Shown: piece by piece, positions 61,499 through 64,000 of the stretch
Numbering within the stretch: the stretch's first letter is position 1
How the letters are laid out: each line of letters opens with the position of its first letter
Assembly (NCBI GenBank): GCA_002748065.1
Contig: PDRJ01000041.1
Location: forward strand, 1-64,000
Length of the DNA stretch: 64,000 nt
Origin: Bacteroidota bacterium
GTDB lineage: Bacteria > Bacteroidota > Bacteroidia > Bacteroidales > BM520
Direction: 5' to 3'
The notes under the pieces: model-generated
The model's database searches: none
Told to the model about the DNA's origin: nothing
The model's input: only the letters and a program-made list of their open reading frames with translations
Translations under genes and position numbers: made by a program

Positions 61499-61617
61499 CG
61501 GGAGACGGGAGTCGGAAGACCGAAGACGGAAGACCGAAGTCGGAAGATGGGAGACCGAAGTCCGAAGACGGGAGATGGAAGACGGGAGACGGAAGAGTGA
61601 GGTTGGAAGTTGAAAGT
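61499..61617 (+). repeat. heptanucleotide minisatellite
   Basis: Seventeen consecutive 7-base units with consensus YSGRAGW (for example CGGAAGA, CCGAAGT, CGGGAGA) in strict phase; the first 14 fit well and the last three are degenerate. The strand is purine-rich throughout. The following bases to 61768 hold no recognised feature. Confidence 0.9.
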
Positions 61618-61768
61618 TGAGCGACAACCTTTTGCAAACGTTGCGGTCAACCCAAACCAAAGGCTACGAAGCACAAACAGATAAAAACAATTAGAAAATG
61701 CTCACAAGTTGCCCAAAGCGCATAAACGTTAGGTTAGCACTTAAGCGGAGTATCCAAAGAGACAAAAC

Positions 61769-62491
61769 CTACGACGGCCTCTTCAACCCTTTCAGCACCT
61801 TCTCGGCATCTCTCCAATAAAGATTATCCTCGTTATCCGAGATCTTTTGTAGCAGATAAATTGCCTTCAAGGGCTTGGACTCCTTCAAATAACACATCGC
61901 CAGATACCACTCCGCATGCTCAACATAGAGGTTATCCTTATGGTCAAGAACCGCCTTAAAGGATTTGATCGCATCATCATACCGCGCTGTTTCAATGTAA
62001 GAGATTCCGCCATAAAAACGAAGGGCAACATTAGCGGGATCTTGCGCAAGACCTTCCTCAAACATCAGCGTAGCCTCCTCATAATCCCCCTCACGAAACT
62101 TCACCAAAGCCTGATTCATATCCCCCTCTCCTCGTACCGTACTCCCTACGATCATCACATTTTCGGGATGATAGTATCTATCAAACATCTGTTCAGAAGA
62201 GTACGAGCGGGGAGTGAGCAACAGGGATCCGGCTGTAATCAAAAGTCCCAGACTAGCTGCCACAAAAGAGTATCTCCAATAGGGATTCTTTATCATCCTT
62301 CTCATCCCTAGAAAACGAGTGTGAGCGGGCTTTTTCAACGCATCCAACTTCATCTTTAAATCAAGAAGTTCAAAATCATTCAAAATCGTATCCAGCTCCT
62401 CGTTAAGAGAGGGACAAGAGCCTCTATAGTTTGAAGCAACCCCCTGGGGAACGGTCTCAATAGTTCCTTTTACAACCTCATGAATCTTCAT
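61769..62491 (-). CDS. membrane-anchored TPR protein, partner of the ECF sigma gene
   Basis: A protein of 240 residues. A cytoplasmic N-terminal region (~75 residues, NEELDTILNDFELLDLKMKL) is followed by one membrane segment (YSFVAASLGLLITAGSLLL) and a periplasmic part with tetratricopeptide repeats (MNQALVKFREGDYEEATLMF, VALRFYGGISYIETARYDDA). It overlaps the end of the sigma gene by 14 bases. The topology is that of an anti-sigma-like sensor, but no zinc-binding anti-sigma motif is seen, so sigma control is inferred from position only. Confidence 0.65.
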   Translation of the reverse strand: MKIHEVVKGTIETVPQGVASNYRGSCPSLNEELDTILNDFELLDLKMKLDALKKPAHTRFLGMRRMIKNPYWRYSFVAASLGLLITAGSLLLTPRSYSSEQMFDRYYHPENVMIVGSTVRGEGDMNQALVKFREGDYEEATLMFEEGLAQDPANVALRFYGGISYIETARYDDAIKSFKAVLDHKDNLYVEHAEWYLAMCYLKESKPLKAIYLLQKISDNEDNLYWRDAEKVLKGLKRPS

Positions 62492-63095
62492 ATTCCTTTA
62501 ATTCTTTGTATGATGTATCACCTTCAATTCGCTTTTTCAACAACTCCTTACAGCTATACTTACGCGCTTTGGTATAATCCTCACTAGCATATCCCATGAC
62601 CTTGGTAATATCGCGTATCGACTTCCCTTTGGCAAACAACGATAATACACGCTGGCAGTCCGATGACAAAGAACCGAAGTGCTTCAGGTAGATCCGCCTC
62701 CGTTCCGATTCAGGATTAAAGAGATCATACTCTCCCAGGTTATCATCCGAAAGGGGCAAAAAACCTTCAACCTCAGTAACATCAACTGTACGCTCGTCAA
62801 AACGCTTATTCTTGTTAAGGTGTTGCAGCCAAAGATTGCGACAAATACTGTAAAAGAACGTCTTGAAAGAACTCGTTAGCGAGAACTCCTCTCCTCTAAC
62901 CTTTTCGTAAACGACGAAAATAGCATCCTGGAATAGATCCTCAGCATCCTCCGGAGTACCTGAATTACCCTCCACGAAACGTCTCACGAGACCGATATAC
63001 TCACGATAAATCGACTCTATGACCTCCGTTCGGCGCTCCCTCAATCCCTCAAGGTAATCCAAATCACCGTTTACAGAAATTCCTCTCTTCTTCAT
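62478..63095 (-). CDS. ECF-type RNA polymerase sigma factor
   Basis: A protein of 205 residues from the ATG at 63095 (MKKRGISVNGDLDYL); the frame extends to 63161. Region 2 is visible as YREYIGLVRRFVEGNSGTPE, DAEDLFQDAIFVVYEKV and FFYSICRNLWLQHLNKNKR; region 4 as LSSDCQRVLSLFAKGKSIRD and ITKVMGYASEDYTKARKYSC. It directs core polymerase to a specific set of promoters. It is coupled to the downstream TPR membrane protein. The target genes are unknown; the exported protein gene that starts at 63688 is divergent from it. Confidence 0.88.
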   Translation of the reverse strand: MKKRGISVNGDLDYLEGLRERRTEVIESIYREYIGLVRRFVEGNSGTPEDAEDLFQDAIFVVYEKVRGEEFSLTSSFKTFFYSICRNLWLQHLNKNKRFDERTVDVTEVEGFLPLSDDNLGEYDLFNPESERRRIYLKHFGSLSSDCQRVLSLFAKGKSIRDITKVMGYASEDYTKARKYSCKELLKKRIEGDTSYKELKEYEDS

Positions 63096-63675
63096 CCAGT
63101 TTTCCCAAAAAAGTAATACAAAATCCCCAATTTTTTTTATATTTTGTTCAGGAGATATCACTTAAACCATTTATTCCCAAGAAGATAATAAAAAACCCGG
63201 AAAAAAGGTATAACGTCCTCCTTTCCCGTTTCCCTTACCTCTTTTCACTGCTATCCGATAAAAACAGGAGAAGAAAGAAGACGACACCCTCATCCTCCTC
63301 TCTTTCTCCATCGCATTTTGGTTTCCCTCAAACCGAATTGCAATGAATAAAAGTACACATTTTTTTTGAACGTTTCGCTCTTTAAGGAGTGATTTTGTTC
63401 ATTAATTCAACAATCACTTCAAAAAAAATAAAAAAAATACACTTTCCTCTCCCAGACACAAATAAATCATAAAAAACTAATAATCAACCACAAAAGCACC
63501 TTAAAACCGCTATTCACATGGTTTTTATTACGCAATAGTGACATTTTTTTAAAAAAAAGTTCAAAAGAGGGTATTACCTTTTTCGGAAAAACGGATTAAG
63601 GGATAGACACGACGAGAAGAGAGTGTGACTGAGGAGAAGGAGTGGTGTCGAAGTTGTGGTGTTAATGTTAATTTC
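63096..63675. other. AT-rich intergenic region between sigma factor and exported protein
   Basis: About 580 bases with no supported gene. It is rich in A and T homopolymers. An imperfect hairpin around 63389-63420 (AGTGATT ... AATCACT) is not followed by a T-run and could be a regulatory structure. The last ~90 bases before the gene change to purine/GT-rich sequence. Confidence 0.5.
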
Positions 63676-63687
63676 ATGTATAACGAG

Positions 63688-64000
63688 ATGAGAAAGTTGT
63701 ATTTTCGCTTATTAGGTATTAGTATGGTTGTTGTTTTGCTGGGTTCGACGCTTGGCGTGACAGCTCAGAACTCTTTTTCAGGAAAGGTTCTCTATCATGG
63801 AAATCCAGATAAGCCCGTACATTCTGTAACCGTGACCATGCAAAATGCGGATAACTCATTTTTCCAGACAGTGGAGACAGCATCGGATGGTTTTTACGAA
63901 TTTACTGATATCCCCAACGGGACCTTTACTATAACAGCGGAAACTGAACTCGCTACGAGAGAGCCGGAACTCATGGATGCCTTTATGATCATGCAGCACC
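63688..64000 (+). CDS. exported protein with carboxypeptidase-regulatory/Cna-like domain, truncated by window end
   Basis: The open frame from the ATG at 63688 reads a signal peptide (RLLGISMVVVLLGSTLGVTA) and then SFSGKVLYHGNPDKPVHSVT ... SDGFYEFTDIPNGTFTITAE, a beta-sandwich domain of the carboxypeptidase-regulatory or Cna-B type. It continues to the last base (MDAFMIMQH), a pattern slightly reminiscent of a dockerin-like repeat. An in-frame ATG at 63676 is an alternative start. It is probably a large surface protein. The remainder is outside the window. Confidence 0.7.
   Translation, partial: MRKLYFRLLGISMVVVLLGSTLGVTAQNSFSGKVLYHGNPDKPVHSVTVTMQNADNSFFQTVETASDGFYEFTDIPNGTFTITAETELATREPELMDAFMIMQH

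Noticed and set aside
61499..61617. Repeat tract considered as a CRISPR array
   Set aside because: Units are contiguous 7-mers without spacers, and no cas genes are present.

Overview
The window looks like a chromosome segment of an anaerobic member of the Bacteroidales (phylum Bacteroidota), genus not determined. Supporting signs are promoter -7 boxes of the form TAnnTTTG in front of many genes, two proteins with type IX secretion C-terminal domains, several TonB-dependent receptors with N-terminal carboxypeptidase-regulatory domains, a heme locus laid out like the Porphyromonas hmu operon, the flavodoxin/DUF2023 gene pair, and pyruvate:ferredoxin oxidoreductase. Type IX secretion argues against Bacteroides itself. 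No ribosomal RNA, prophage, CRISPR array or transposase gene was seen.

Layout. 1-6752: dnaX (3' end outside the window), then two pairs of polysaccharide-deacetylase plus FemAB/GNAT-type acyltransferase genes on either side of upp. 6753-8559: a visibly AT-rich Fic gene between two 63-bp direct repeats. 8560-10154: a two-gene ABC transporter. 10210-13939: a tight operon of a ribulose-phosphate-epimerase/CBS fusion, a divergent DAHP synthase, an XRE-HTH/KdsC-type phosphatase fusion and an adenine/adenosine deaminase; this is the best candidate here for an undescribed pathway. 14029-23279: an ATPase remnant, truA, an orphan TonB receptor, an exported PepC-type peptidase, an OprB-like porin, xseAB and a nucleoside-gate membrane protein. 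23373-41440: a TorF-like outer membrane protein, a hemerythrin, a LuxR regulator resembling P. gingivalis CdhR, and a large heme-acquisition locus on the minus strand (receptor, HmuY lipoprotein, PepSY membrane protein, CobN-like HmuS, HmuT, HmuU, HmuV, second lipoprotein, second receptor). 41723-43207: flavodoxin, DUF2023 and a tRNA cluster (Gly, Leu, Gly). 43298-50315: a PP-loop amidotransferase-like gene, mutS, a SpoU methyltransferase, an OmpA/TPR lipoprotein and folK. 50580-56363: two type IX cargo proteins, sppA and a class C acid phosphatase. 56484-61492: nifJ and sdaA. 61769-63095: an ECF sigma factor with a TPR membrane partner. The window ends inside a new exported protein that starts at 63688.

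The central physiological theme is iron and heme. The hmu-like locus would bind heme at the surface, import it through TonB receptors, and extract iron outside the cytoplasm with a membrane-tethered CobN homolog, possibly using electrons from the PepSY protein. A hemin-type regulator sits at one end and flavodoxin, which replaces ferredoxin when iron is short and could serve the PFOR, at the other. A second theme is genome plasticity. A short inverted-repeat element (about 150-220 bp, TIR near GYGTCTGTCYATAAAGTC, apparent 6-bp AT-rich target duplications) occurs at least four times intact and three times as remnants, and a 7-bp-unit minisatellite lies just behind sdaA.
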